Source: Paenibacillus sp. PL91 (GTDB taxonomy: Bacteria; Bacillota; Bacilli; Paenibacillales; Paenibacillaceae). From it: a stretch of DNA of 47,531 bases. The notes below the pieces were generated by a model. The model was given only the letters and a program-made list of their open reading frames with translations, ran no database searches and was not told the DNA's origin. The stretch spans positions 1 through 47,531 of the forward strand of contig NZ_JABBYG020000030.1 of the NCBI RefSeq assembly GCF_012935325.2, read 5' to 3'. The translations under genes were made by a program, and so were the position numbers. How positions within the stretch are numbered: position 1 is the stretch's first letter; every line of letters starts with the position of its first letter. Of this stretch, positions 41,256-47,531 are shown one piece after another.

Positions 41256-41888
41256 TCACTTAAACTCTCCCCGATCCCCCGTCTTTGCAGATAGCGCATC
41301 CCATACACTCATTAGCTGCGTTATGGCAGCATCAATTGCCTCAAGCGGAATACCGTCCCTGGCTTGTGATGAAATCCCTCGAAGAAAGGTGTCAAACAAG
41401 GTAACCAGCATGGGGATATTCGTAGAACCGGGCAACTCACCATTTGCAATGGCCCGTTCTATACAATCTTTCTGCCAACCGCGTACCTTTGCTCGTTCCT
41501 TGGAGAGCAACACTCGGATGTGCTCTAGCTCAGGAGAACAGGTTACAGCAGACAAAACCAACAGACAACCTAGAGGGTGGGACCTATCTGTCTGCATCCG
41601 TGCCGATCGCCGTAATCCCTGCTCGATGGCTGCTTTCGGTGTCAAACTTTGATCCCTGAAATTTTCCGATACCTGTCCATATGTAGAGATATACTGATCC
41701 ACCGCTTCGCTGAACAGCGCTTCCTTGGATTTGAACGCCGCGTAAAAACTAGCTGCTGATATATCTCCCATCGAAGCGCGCAGCTGAGCAAGTGAAGTGG
41801 ATTCAAAGCCATGTTCCCAGAACAGAAGCATCGCGGCAATAACTGCCTCGTCACGATTAAATGCGCGGGGGCGTCCCGTTCGTGGCAT
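41256..41888 (-). CDS. TetR/AcrR-family transcriptional regulator
   Basis: 210 aa. HTH: AFNRDEAVIAAMLLFWEHGF, STSLAQLRASMGDISAASFY, AAFKSKEALFSEAVDQYIST; C-terminal ligand domain with HPLGCLLVLSAVTCSPE. RBS AGGAGG before ATG 41888. Divergent from the MFS exporter with a good promoter and repeated ATCGATCCA words between, so it probably represses the exporter gene. Confidence 0.93.
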   Translation of the reverse strand: MPRTGRPRAFNRDEAVIAAMLLFWEHGFESTSLAQLRASMGDISAASFYAAFKSKEALFSEAVDQYISTYGQVSENFRDQSLTPKAAIEQGLRRSARMQTDRSHPLGCLLVLSAVTCSPELEHIRVLLSKERAKVRGWQKDCIERAIANGELPGSTNIPMLVTLFDTFLRGISSQARDGIPLEAIDAAITQLMSVWDALSAKTGDRGEFK

Positions 41889-41918
41889 AAGATGACCTCC
41901 TTTAATACTTATATACTA

Positions 41919-41980
41919 ATCGATCCAGAAGTCCTTGACAAGTGAGTATCGTTAGCTTAACATGTGGAATGATCGATCCA
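41919..41980 (+). promoter_or_regulatory. Promoter of the MFS gene with repeated ATCGATCCA
   Basis: TTGACA (41935-41940), 17-bp spacer, TAACAT (41958-41963). The word ATCGATCCA occurs upstream of the -35 (41919-41927) and downstream of the -10 (41972-41980, where GATCGATC is palindromic); these may be TetR half-sites. Confidence 0.6.
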
Positions 41981-42011
41981 TAATTAAACTCATCTCAAGG
42001 AGGAAACTAAT

Positions 42012-43217
42012 TTGTCTCAATTTTCATCATCCACCAGTGTGATCCAATCGGCCAACATCCCTGCCAGGCTTCCCTGGCTTGCCCTGCTGGCGCTAGCGAT
42101 GACAGGGTTTATCTGTATTCTTACAGAAACAATTCCAGCTGGGTTGCTGCCGTTAATCGGAGAAGGGCTACATATTACGAAAGCGATGGCCGGGCAGCTC
42201 GTAACCCTTTATGCCATTGGCTCGCTTGTGGCGGCGATTCCATTCGTCATGTTTACCGGAGGGGTGCGACGGCGTCCGCTGCTGCTTGCCATTATTGCGG
42301 GATTTTTAGTCTTCAACACGATTACCGCCTTGTCGACCAGCTATGCTCTGACGCTTGCCGCGCGATTTCTCGCCGGTGTTGCTGCCGGCGCTGCTTGGGG
42401 GATGATCGCCGGTTACGCGAGACGCATGGTTCCTGAGGCCCTACGGGGGCGCGCTCTTGCTGTCTCAATGGTAGGAACACCGATTGCGCTAACCTTTGGG
42501 GTGCCGGCCGGAACTTTGCTCGGCGACCTGGTCGGTTGGCGCGCGGTATTTGGGCTCATATCTCTTTTGGCTCTTGTGTTAATCGTTTGGGTGCTATGGA
42601 AGGTGCCGGATTATCCCGGACAGCCGGCAGGGCAGAGAATGACAGTGGGTCAGGTGTTTGTTATGCCGGGCATCCGTCCGATTCTAATGGTTGTGCTAAC
42701 CTGGATGCTGGCACACAATATTTTATATACGTATATTGCGCCGTTTCTTGAGCGTTCGGGACTTGCAGAGCGCGTCGATCTTGTTTTGCTGGTCTTTGGA
42801 GTAGCCGCTCTTCTCTCCATCTGGATTGTCGGCCTGCTAATAGACCGCAAGCTGCGCCTGATGGTATTGCTCAGTCTGTTCGGTTTTGCGCTGGTGTCCG
42901 TTGCACTGTGGGCTGGCGGTACATCGGCGTCGGTCGTTTATGCGGCAGTTGTGATATGGGGGCTTACCTTCGGCGGTGCCGCCACGATATTGCAAACCGC
43001 GCTGGCGGATGCTAGCAGTGAAGAAGGCGTTGATATCGTGATGCCCATTAATACGACGGTATGGAACCTGGCCATAGCCGGCGGAGGCGTTGCGGGTGGA
43101 ATTTTGTTGGAACTGGGTGACGTGAAGGCTTTCCCGGGAGTGCTGTTGATTCTCCTGCTTATGGCGCTGATTATAGCGTGGAGTGCGAAGAGACACGGCT
43201 TCCCCCGAAAACAATAA
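42012..43217 (+). CDS. MFS transporter, probable drug/metabolite exporter
   Basis: 401 aa, about 12 transmembrane helices. Start is TTG with an excellent AAGGAGG nine bases upstream. The cytoplasmic loop 2-3 reads GGVRRRPLL and the helix-5 region GMIAGYARRMVPEALRGRAL resembles the antiporter motif C/DHA1 exporter group (AraJ/chloramphenicol-type). ETIPAGLLPLI in helix 1 is a common DHA1 signature. Divergent from a TetR gene; inducible efflux is the natural inference. Substrate unknown. Confidence 0.9.
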   Translation: MSQFSSSTSVIQSANIPARLPWLALLALAMTGFICILTETIPAGLLPLIGEGLHITKAMAGQLVTLYAIGSLVAAIPFVMFTGGVRRRPLLLAIIAGFLVFNTITALSTSYALTLAARFLAGVAAGAAWGMIAGYARRMVPEALRGRALAVSMVGTPIALTFGVPAGTLLGDLVGWRAVFGLISLLALVLIVWVLWKVPDYPGQPAGQRMTVGQVFVMPGIRPILMVVLTWMLAHNILYTYIAPFLERSGLAERVDLVLLVFGVAALLSIWIVGLLIDRKLRLMVLLSLFGFALVSVALWAGGTSASVVYAAVVIWGLTFGGAATILQTALADASSEEGVDIVMPINTTVWNLAIAGGGVAGGILLELGDVKAFPGVLLILLLMALIIAWSAKRHGFPRKQ

Positions 43218-43270
43218 ACATCGCTAGGTTCCTGATTCGTGAAATATGGTCATGCGGTGTGTATAACGAA

Positions 43271-43299
43271 TCGGCTTTCGCCTGAATGACAAAAGCCGA
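43271..43299 (+). terminator. Hairpin after the MFS gene
   Basis: TCGGCTTT/AAAGCCGA stem with a 12-13-nt loop, 53 bp past the stop. No long T-run, so efficiency uncertain. Confidence 0.45.
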
Positions 43300-43321
43300 C
43301 GGGGTATTTGCATAATAAAAC

Positions 43322-43511
43322 ATCGGCAGTCTTGGATATTGTTTTTCAGTCCAGGGCTGCCGTTGTTTCTTTTTTGGATGTCAGTCTAAAACCTATTTCA
43401 CGAAAGCTAACTATGTTGTAATTCTAATACTGTGTAGAATAGCAGCTCGGACTAAAACTTTATTTTCTGCGTACAACTGACGATTTGCCATTAAGCTAAC
43501 GGGCAGGATAG
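43322..43511 (+). repeat. Repeat E22: hairpin with T-run, distant right box
   Basis: Hairpin CGGCAG..TGGA/TCCA..CTGCCG (43324-43362) followed by TTTCTTTTTT, same stem class as E16/E18, with TAATAAAA just before it as a left-box tail. A right box GCTAACGGGCAGGATAG is at 43495-43511, about 130 bp later, so the copy is expanded or broken. Confidence 0.65.
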
Positions 43512-43599
43512 TTTAAGATCATTCGCTGAGAGCTGTATCACAATTACCGTGAAAAAAAGCATAGGAAAACATGGAGACCGGGTACGCAGACCGGAAATA

Positions 43600-43636
43600 A
43601 CCGCCCTCTTCATTCGCTTAGCATGTCGAGGGCGGT
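43600..43636. terminator. Hairpin downstream of the amidohydrolase gene
   Basis: 9-bp arms ACCGCCCTC/GAGGGCGGT with a 19-nt loop, about 120 bp past the minus-strand stop. Possible terminator; no clear T-run on that strand. Confidence 0.4.
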
Positions 43637-43757
43637 CAATGTTTTATATGGTTTATAGGGGCGGCCGGATAATTATTTCGTTTACACTGGCATCGTCTGG
43701 TTCGTTAATGGCGTATGCAATCGCTCTGACGGCATTGTACGGGGATATCGACTCTGA

Positions 43758-45068
43758 TTAACATAGTTGTTGCACACCTTTGAACCATACGGATTTGATC
43801 GACAAGGTATCCGAGATGTTGGTTGTCGGATCACCGTTTACTAGTATAAGGTCAGCGCGCGCACTTTCGGCAATACGGCCGCGATCGATAAGACCAAAGC
43901 AACGGGCCGGTTTCGCGGTAGCCGACTGAAGCGCTTCTATCGGAGTGAACCCGGCCTTAACCAGCAATTGCATTTCATGATGGACGCTGGCTCCATGAGC
44001 AAGGCCGCCAAGATTCGGAACGGGAACCGGAGCGACATCCGTCCCTACCAGAATATCAACTCCGGCACGGTGAAGGTCCATCACATTCTTAAAGCTGTTC
44101 TCCATATTGCCTTGCGGAAACGTATTGAAGCTTGAGTTCAAAATATCGATCCAATCCGGACTTAATTTGGAATGAACACGCGGATCATTCGCCAATTCCG
44201 ATGCCGGATTTCCAATAATAGATGAATTCAAAACCAAGCACGGTGTAACAAAAGCGCCTGAACCCGCTATGGATTTCACTAACTCGGACGTATACTCGGG
44301 TCTGTCGATAAACAAATGGCCCAAACCGTCGACTCCAAAATCGATGGCTTCTTGCGATGAAAGAGCCGTCAAGACGTGGGCGATGACCAGCTTATCGAAC
44401 TTGTGGGCTTCTGTCACGGCTGTTTTTAGAATCTCGTCGCTTAGTACAGGCAGGCCAGGTGCACCCATGACCGTTCCTTCTTCAATCATGATCTTAATAT
44501 AGTCGGCTCCATTCTCCACTTGGGTATGCACATGTTTAATCGCTTCTTCCACCGTCGTCACTTGCGGTATTTCTTCGTGATCGTGAGCGTATGCGGCCAA
44601 CATCGCTTCCCGGTCTTCCTCCGATAACTTCTCTAGTTCCTTTAATACGAATTCCGGTATTTCATCTCCATCCGGCAGTAATTCATCTGGGTGTCCGCCC
44701 GGAGCGGTGATCGCTGTGCCAGCAGAACGGACGTCTGCTACGTCATTCACATTTTTCAACTGAATCTCGCGCCCTCTTTTAGTAAAATCGCCGTTCATTT
44801 CGAGTTCTGTTGTAACGCCGAATTTTAAGGCATCTCGTAATCCGCCGATTGAGGTGTGGACATGTGCATCAATCAGACCAGGCATTAGAGTCGCATTTTC
44901 TCCATCGATAATCGTTGCATCGGCCGGAAGGTCTCCGCCCACTGAAATAATGGACTCCCCTTTAATGACAACATGTCTGGGCGCAATAATTTGATCTCCA
45001 TCAAAGATACGTACATTTGTAATCGCCGTAACTTGTTCTAACGCAGCATTTTGAGTTACCTTCTCCAT
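43758..45068 (-). CDS. Amidohydrolase family protein (imidazolonepropionase-like)
   Basis: 436 aa metal-dependent hydrolase. LMPGLIDAHVHTSIGG supplies the HxH metal ligands near residue 75; ADYIKIMIEEG, VIAHVLTALSS and LVGTDVAPVPVPN carry the further His/Asp positions; the end GRIAESARADLILVNGDPTT is the usual amidohydrolase C-terminus. ATG at 45068 has GGGAGG; an extension to 45101 runs through operator-like DNA. Likely acts on a cyclic amide or peptide-like substrate; not further predictable. Divergent from a MarR gene. Confidence 0.9.
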   Translation of the reverse strand: MEKVTQNAALEQVTAITNVRIFDGDQIIAPRHVVIKGESIISVGGDLPADATIIDGENATLMPGLIDAHVHTSIGGLRDALKFGVTTELEMNGDFTKRGREIQLKNVNDVADVRSAGTAITAPGGHPDELLPDGDEIPEFVLKELEKLSEEDREAMLAAYAHDHEEIPQVTTVEEAIKHVHTQVENGADYIKIMIEEGTVMGAPGLPVLSDEILKTAVTEAHKFDKLVIAHVLTALSSQEAIDFGVDGLGHLFIDRPEYTSELVKSIAGSGAFVTPCLVLNSSIIGNPASELANDPRVHSKLSPDWIDILNSSFNTFPQGNMENSFKNVMDLHRAGVDILVGTDVAPVPVPNLGGLAHGASVHHEMQLLVKAGFTPIEALQSATAKPARCFGLIDRGRIAESARADLILVNGDPTTNISDTLSIKSVWFKGVQQLC

Positions 45069-45087
45069 TTGAATTCCTCCCAAGTGT

Positions 45088-45101
45088 TTGTTGTCCAACA
45101 A
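45088..45101. promoter_or_regulatory. Palindrome near the amidohydrolase start
   Basis: TTGTTG/CAACAA arms with a 2-bp centre, about 20 bp upstream of the amidohydrolase ATG. Could be an additional regulator site. Confidence 0.35.
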
Positions 45102-45115
45102 TTCGGAGTATAACT

Positions 45116-45206
45116 GTTAGTCATCTAACTGTCAATAAACTAATATTTATTTGACAAGCCTATAGGATCACTGTATAGTTTAGTTGCTTACAGTTAGATT
45201 TCTAAC
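45116..45206. promoter_or_regulatory. Two identical MarR operators and sigma-A promoter
   Basis: GTTAG-N4-CTAAC occurs at 45116-45129 and again at 45193-45206, on either side of the promoter TTGACA (45151-45156), 17-bp spacer, TATAGT (45174-45179), which reads towards the MarR gene. One site sits near the amidohydrolase start, the other between -10 and the MarR start. This fits repression of both genes by the MarR protein. Confidence 0.75.
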
Positions 45207-45225
45207 AATCACAGGGGGGACGATC

Positions 45226-45654
45226 ATGCAATCCCGAAAGGATACGCCTTATCTGGATTTGTTTCAGATTATCGGTCTTAAGTTAAAGAAAAGAGCGGAC
45301 GAGAGTATAAAAGAGCTGGGGTTAAACGCTCAACAAGGAAAAGTAATCGATTATATTTACGAGAACCAAAATAATCATATTATTCAAAAGGACCTTGCAG
45401 ATCGGTTTCATCTACGTGGGGCCAGCATTACAAGCATGCTTCAAGGTCTAGAGCAAAAAGGGTTCATCGAGCGCAAAATCCCGGCCAATAATGAACGGCA
45501 AAAAAATATATATGTATTGCCAAAAGCGATTGAACTGATTGAAGACTTTCAAGACTCATTCCAAAAGGTGGAGGAAGAAATCGTTCATGTCCTTACCGAG
45601 GAGGAGAAGCAAATCTTAAAGGAAATGTTGATCAAAATTAATGAACGCTTATAA
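45226..45654 (+). CDS. MarR-family transcriptional regulator
   Basis: 142 aa. HTH: QGKVIDYIYENQNNHIIQKD, LADRFHLRGASITSMLQGLE, QKGFIERKIPANNERQKNIY (wing). ATG at 45226 has GGGGGG; an in-frame extension to 45184 lies in the promoter. Divergent from the amidohydrolase with two identical GTTAG-N4-CTAAC operators between. Confidence 0.93.
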   Translation: MQSRKDTPYLDLFQIIGLKLKKRADESIKELGLNAQQGKVIDYIYENQNNHIIQKDLADRFHLRGASITSMLQGLEQKGFIERKIPANNERQKNIYVLPKAIELIEDFQDSFQKVEEEIVHVLTEEEKQILKEMLIKINERL

Positions 45655-45741
45655 TGGAGGAAAAAATCTACCCAACGGCTGTCAAAGAAATACCGAAACG
45701 GCACGGGATAAGTTAATTACAGGAAATCAAAAAAATCATTG

Positions 45742-45838
45742 AACAAACGGGGAACGATAGCTGAATAACAACACCGCGGCAGCCTGCCAAATACGATCGG
45801 CTGCCTTTTTGTTGCGCTAACGGGCAGAATTGTTTAAT
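45742..45838 (+). repeat. Box-hairpin repeat E23 (complete)
   Basis: Left box AACAAACGGGGAACGATAG with CTGAATAA, hairpin GCGGCAGCC/GGCTGCC with TTTTT, right box GCTAACGGGCAGAATTG at 45816. Confidence 0.85.
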
Positions 45839-45886
45839 GTTGATTATGGTTTTTATGGTAAAATCAGTACGGAAAGGGGAAGGAAT

Positions 45887-46061
45887 ATGGAGCAAAAAAC
45901 TAAAGTTAATATTAAATATATCAATAGTTTTGAACATATTACTAATCGCATTTGTAGTACTAAACGGAATTTGGCTTGGTATCACAACTGGAGGACAATT
46001 AGGAAATCTCTCAAAAAATGATAAGGAAACTCTGAATAACTTGTATTATAAGTTAAATTAA
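45887..46061 (+). pseudogene. Small one-helix membrane protein with a frameshift at an A6 run
   Basis: ATG at 45887 has GGGGAAGG upstream and reads MEQK; after the run of six A residues (45894-45899) the sensible frame is shifted: KLKLILNISIVLNILLIAFV, VLNGIWLGITTGGQLGNLSK, NDKETLNNLYYKLN. With five A residues the gene would be one 57-aa frame with a single transmembrane helix. An A-run of this kind is prone to slippage or sequencing error. The other reading starts upstream without a ribosome binding site. Function unknown. Confidence 0.55.
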
Positions 46062-46151
46062 TTTCCTAATGATGAAATATATAAATTTGCAACTTATTCC
46101 CTTACAGGAGTATAAACAAAGAAAGATTGAGTAGGATCAGACAACAGCATG

Positions 46152-46180
46152 AGGCTGCCGCGGAATTGATTGGCAGCCTT
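46152..46180 (+). repeat. Repeat E24: hairpin with decayed boxes
   Basis: AGGCTGCC/GGCAGCCT stem like E3/E5 but flanked only by weak box remnants (GCGTTACACTATGG on the right). It abuts the end of the helicase-like gene. Confidence 0.45.
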
Positions 46181-46194
46181 GCTGCAGCGTTACA

Positions 46195-46821
46195 CTATGG
46201 GTTCCGGCACTCCCGATATTCGAACTCGTCGATTTTGCCCGACGTTAGGAGATAATATATGGTCGCTTCTTTATGATATGAAGTTTGTCTCGATATGCGG
46301 TTGTTGCGCTGCAGAATATCAGAGTAGCGGGCCGGATAATCATAGTGCACAAGATGATTTGCCGCCGTAACGTCGAGACTGGTATTGACGGAATCCGTAA
46401 TAAGCAGAACGGTGGATTCCGGAATTTTATTAAATCTGTCAATCATCTCATTGACCTCATGGATGGAAAGCTGTGTCGTAATAATAAAAACGCCCTTGAT
46501 GTCCTCGTCCGCAGAAAGCTCGTCTAATAACAGGGCGGTGACGGCATTCGATTTGGAGATGACGACCGCCTTTTCCCTTCTGTCACTCACATCTCGGATG
46601 ATGGACCTCAGCATGTTCATTTTTTGCGGATTCTGGTTGCACATAAGCGCCATTTGCTCTTTAATCGCCATGAGCTGTTTTTTTTCATGAATGGAGGAGG
46701 CCCGGCTATTTCGCTCGGAAGCCGTAAAGTAATTATTCAAAAGCTTCAAGTATTCGGTTTCATATTCGGGCTCCAAGGATACGACGATCTGTTTTTCAGT
46801 AATGTTCATGATATCAGTCAT
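46195..46821 (-). CDS. SNF2/DEAD-like helicase C-terminal domain protein, probably partial
   Basis: About 208 aa. SDRREKAVVISKSNAVTALL, IIDRFNK-like NEMIDRFNKIPESTVLLITD, NTSLDVTAANHLVHYDYPAR, then QRNNRISRQ: these are motifs IV, V and VI of superfamily 2 helicase C-terminal domains as in SNF2 proteins (QRxxRIxRxGQ). The N-terminal ATPase lobe (Walker A, DEAH) is absent, so it is either a truncated SNF2 gene or a stand-alone piece. Start ATG 46821 or 46809, both after AGGAAGG. The 3' end runs into E24 just after EYRECRNP. Confidence 0.65.
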   Translation of the reverse strand: MTDIMNITEKQIVVSLEPEYETEYLKLLNNYFTASERNSRASSIHEKKQLMAIKEQMALMCNQNPQKMNMLRSIIRDVSDRREKAVVISKSNAVTALLLDELSADEDIKGVFIITTQLSIHEVNEMIDRFNKIPESTVLLITDSVNTSLDVTAANHLVHYDYPARYSDILQRNNRISRQTSYHKEATIYYLLTSGKIDEFEYRECRNP

Positions 46822-46902
46822 CCTTCCTGCTCTCTTATTCTTTGAATAATAGCAACGTAACTTATGATACGGTTCTCTCGACGAAACGGCAAGCTTCATA
46901 AA

Positions 46903-47190
46903 ATGGAATTTTACAACGCGACGGCACTGGCTAATGAAAAATATACATCATTGGTGTACTTGCTGAACACATGGTACGCCCGGTTATGTGCGGGACCGGA
47001 ACGCAAGCGTTTTATATGGCAGGGCTGCGTATGATCCAGGAGATACGCAAGACCGGTGTGACTGTCTCCTCATTCCGCGCATCGAACAGACACTACGCTA
47101 TGCAGTACAGTATGAGGACGAAAGTACCCGGCTCCATTACAACACGACCGCATAAGAGAAGGCTTTCGGATACTTCGGTACATTGAAGGA
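46903..47190 (+). pseudogene. Unidentified decayed gene
   Basis: Successive frames give FYNATALANEKYTSLVYLLN, TWYARLCAGPERKRFIWQGC, then stops, RMIQEIRKTGV, then in another frame RIEQTLRYAVQYEDESTRLH and KAFGYFGTLKE. The pieces look like one protein broken by several stops and shifts. I do not recognise the family. Follows head-to-head from the helicase fragment and ends before E25. Confidence 0.4.
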
Positions 47191-47216
47191 AACACGTTAT
47201 GATAGGCATTCATTGA

Positions 47217-47313
47217 GCTAACGGGACACGATAGTTGAATAACGCACATTGTTAAGCAGGCGCTACGGTAGCCTGCTTTTTGCATTAAACTAACGGACAG
47301 TTTACTGCAATAA
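47217..47313 (+). repeat. Box-hairpin repeat E25 (complete)
   Basis: Left box GCTAACGGGACACGATAG with TTGAATAA, hairpin AAGCAGGC/GCCTGCTT with T-run, right box ACTAACGGACAGTTTACTG at 47289. Hairpin class of E7/E12. Confidence 0.85.
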
Positions 47314-47531
47314 ATCATTTGAAAAAAAGCAGGCACTGTGCTATCGTATTATCCATCATAAAATGCGATGAAGAGAAAAAAATATGAAGGCTCTTATGTC
47401 CAGAGAGCAAAGGAAACGCTGAAACCTTTGCCATAATCCCTTTGTATGATGTCATCTCGGAGCTTTTGATCGAAAGTTGAATCGAGATTTGGTTCGATGA
47501 GTAGGCTCAAACGGAATGGCACACGTTATCG
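47314..47531. other. Window end, nothing recognised
   Basis: About 220 bp without a supported gene. A gene may begin beyond the window. Confidence 0.4.

Noticed and set aside
41948..41963. Inverted box copy (GTTAGCTTAACATG) in the MFS promoter
   Set aside because: Only GTTAGC plus a few bases match, and the stretch is explained by promoter spacer and -10. Not counted as an opposite-orientation repeat.
43549..43761. 70-codon plus-strand frame before the amidohydrolase end
   Set aside because: No ribosome binding site, and it covers a hairpin and the 3' region of the amidohydrolase gene.
24..47313. Interpretation of the repeats as classical integron attC sites
   Set aside because: attC needs inverted ends RYYYAAC and GTTRRRY. 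Here both boxes are direct repeats (CTAACGGG) and the flanking bases do not fit the R'/R'' consensus; no IntI-like gene is in the window. Only the array-like layout is similar.
24..47313. CRISPR array
   Set aside because: Repeats are irregularly spaced by hundreds to thousands of bases, contain variable stems, and have no spacer pattern or cas genes.

Overview
The window looks like a stretch of a Paenibacillus-type chromosome (Firmicutes, Bacillales). Evidence: strong AGGAGG-type ribosome binding sites, frequent TTG/GTG starts, B. subtilis-like families (YtrA-type GntR + ABC, HxlR, YolD, YhfM-like lipoprotein, SacB-LevB, YesMN-type two-component pair) and AT-rich intergenic DNA. I saw no rRNA, tRNA, CRISPR array, phage block or recognisable transposase/integrase.

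The dominant structural feature is an interspersed repeat family, about 25 complete or partial copies (E1-E25). A full copy is: left box (consensus GCTAACGGGGAACGATAG followed by TTCAATAA), a stem-loop whose sequence differs between copies, then right box (GCTAACGGGCAGTATAG). Every recognisable box reads in the same direction on the + strand. The copies cut the region into short blocks holding one or a few unrelated genes. Truncated genes repeatedly begin or end at boxes, stop codons of several genes abut or lie inside a box, and one 195-bp segment occurs twice 36.8 kb apart with homology ending at the left box. This looks like a cassette-style array built by recombination at box-hairpin sites. 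No recombinase is in the window, so the mechanism is inference.

Layout. 0-5.3 kb: frameshifted YhfM-like lipoprotein, a divergent HxlR regulator with a quinone-reductase/saccharopine-dehydrogenase-like pair, another lipoprotein, then debris (GyrB/ParE fragment, 5'-truncated PLP decarboxylase and MocR remnants). 5.9-8.0 kb: intact GntR-ABC ATPase-membrane protein operon with a clear promoter/operator. 8.2-9.9 kb: four small unknown genes each separated by a repeat, the most cassette-like part. 10-10.9 kb: chimeric fragments (thioesterase, YolD, SDR). 11.1-15.2 kb: GC-rich, probably transferred block of SDR and F420-type reductase genes with partial duplications, controlled by a divergent TetR gene through two 57-bp tandem promoter/operator repeats. 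15.6-23.6 kb: secreted protein, MarR with beta-propeller + SDR operon, methyltransferase, broken phosphotransferase, ankyrin protein, TIMP/NTR-like protein and small unknowns.

23.7-35.8 kb is free of boxes and holds larger intact genes: a histidine kinase fused to a NarL-type response regulator whose phospho-acceptor Asp is Glu, divergent from a tandem-duplicated beta-lactamase-type serine hydrolase; then YesM/YesN-like regulators, a sugar-binding lipoprotein, levansucrase (sacB) and membrane-anchored levanase (levB), a sucrose/levan module without its own permease genes.

36-47.5 kb returns to the mosaic: AKR fragment, small P-loop kinase, MBL hydrolase/LysR pair, frameshifted DUF1569 gene, VOC and DoxX-like proteins, TetR/MFS pair, amidohydrolase/MarR pair with two identical operators, small membrane protein, helicase C-terminal piece and debris. 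The recurring plan is a regulator divergent from one or two oxidoreductase, hydrolase or efflux genes, separated by box-hairpin repeats that probably also act as transcription terminators.
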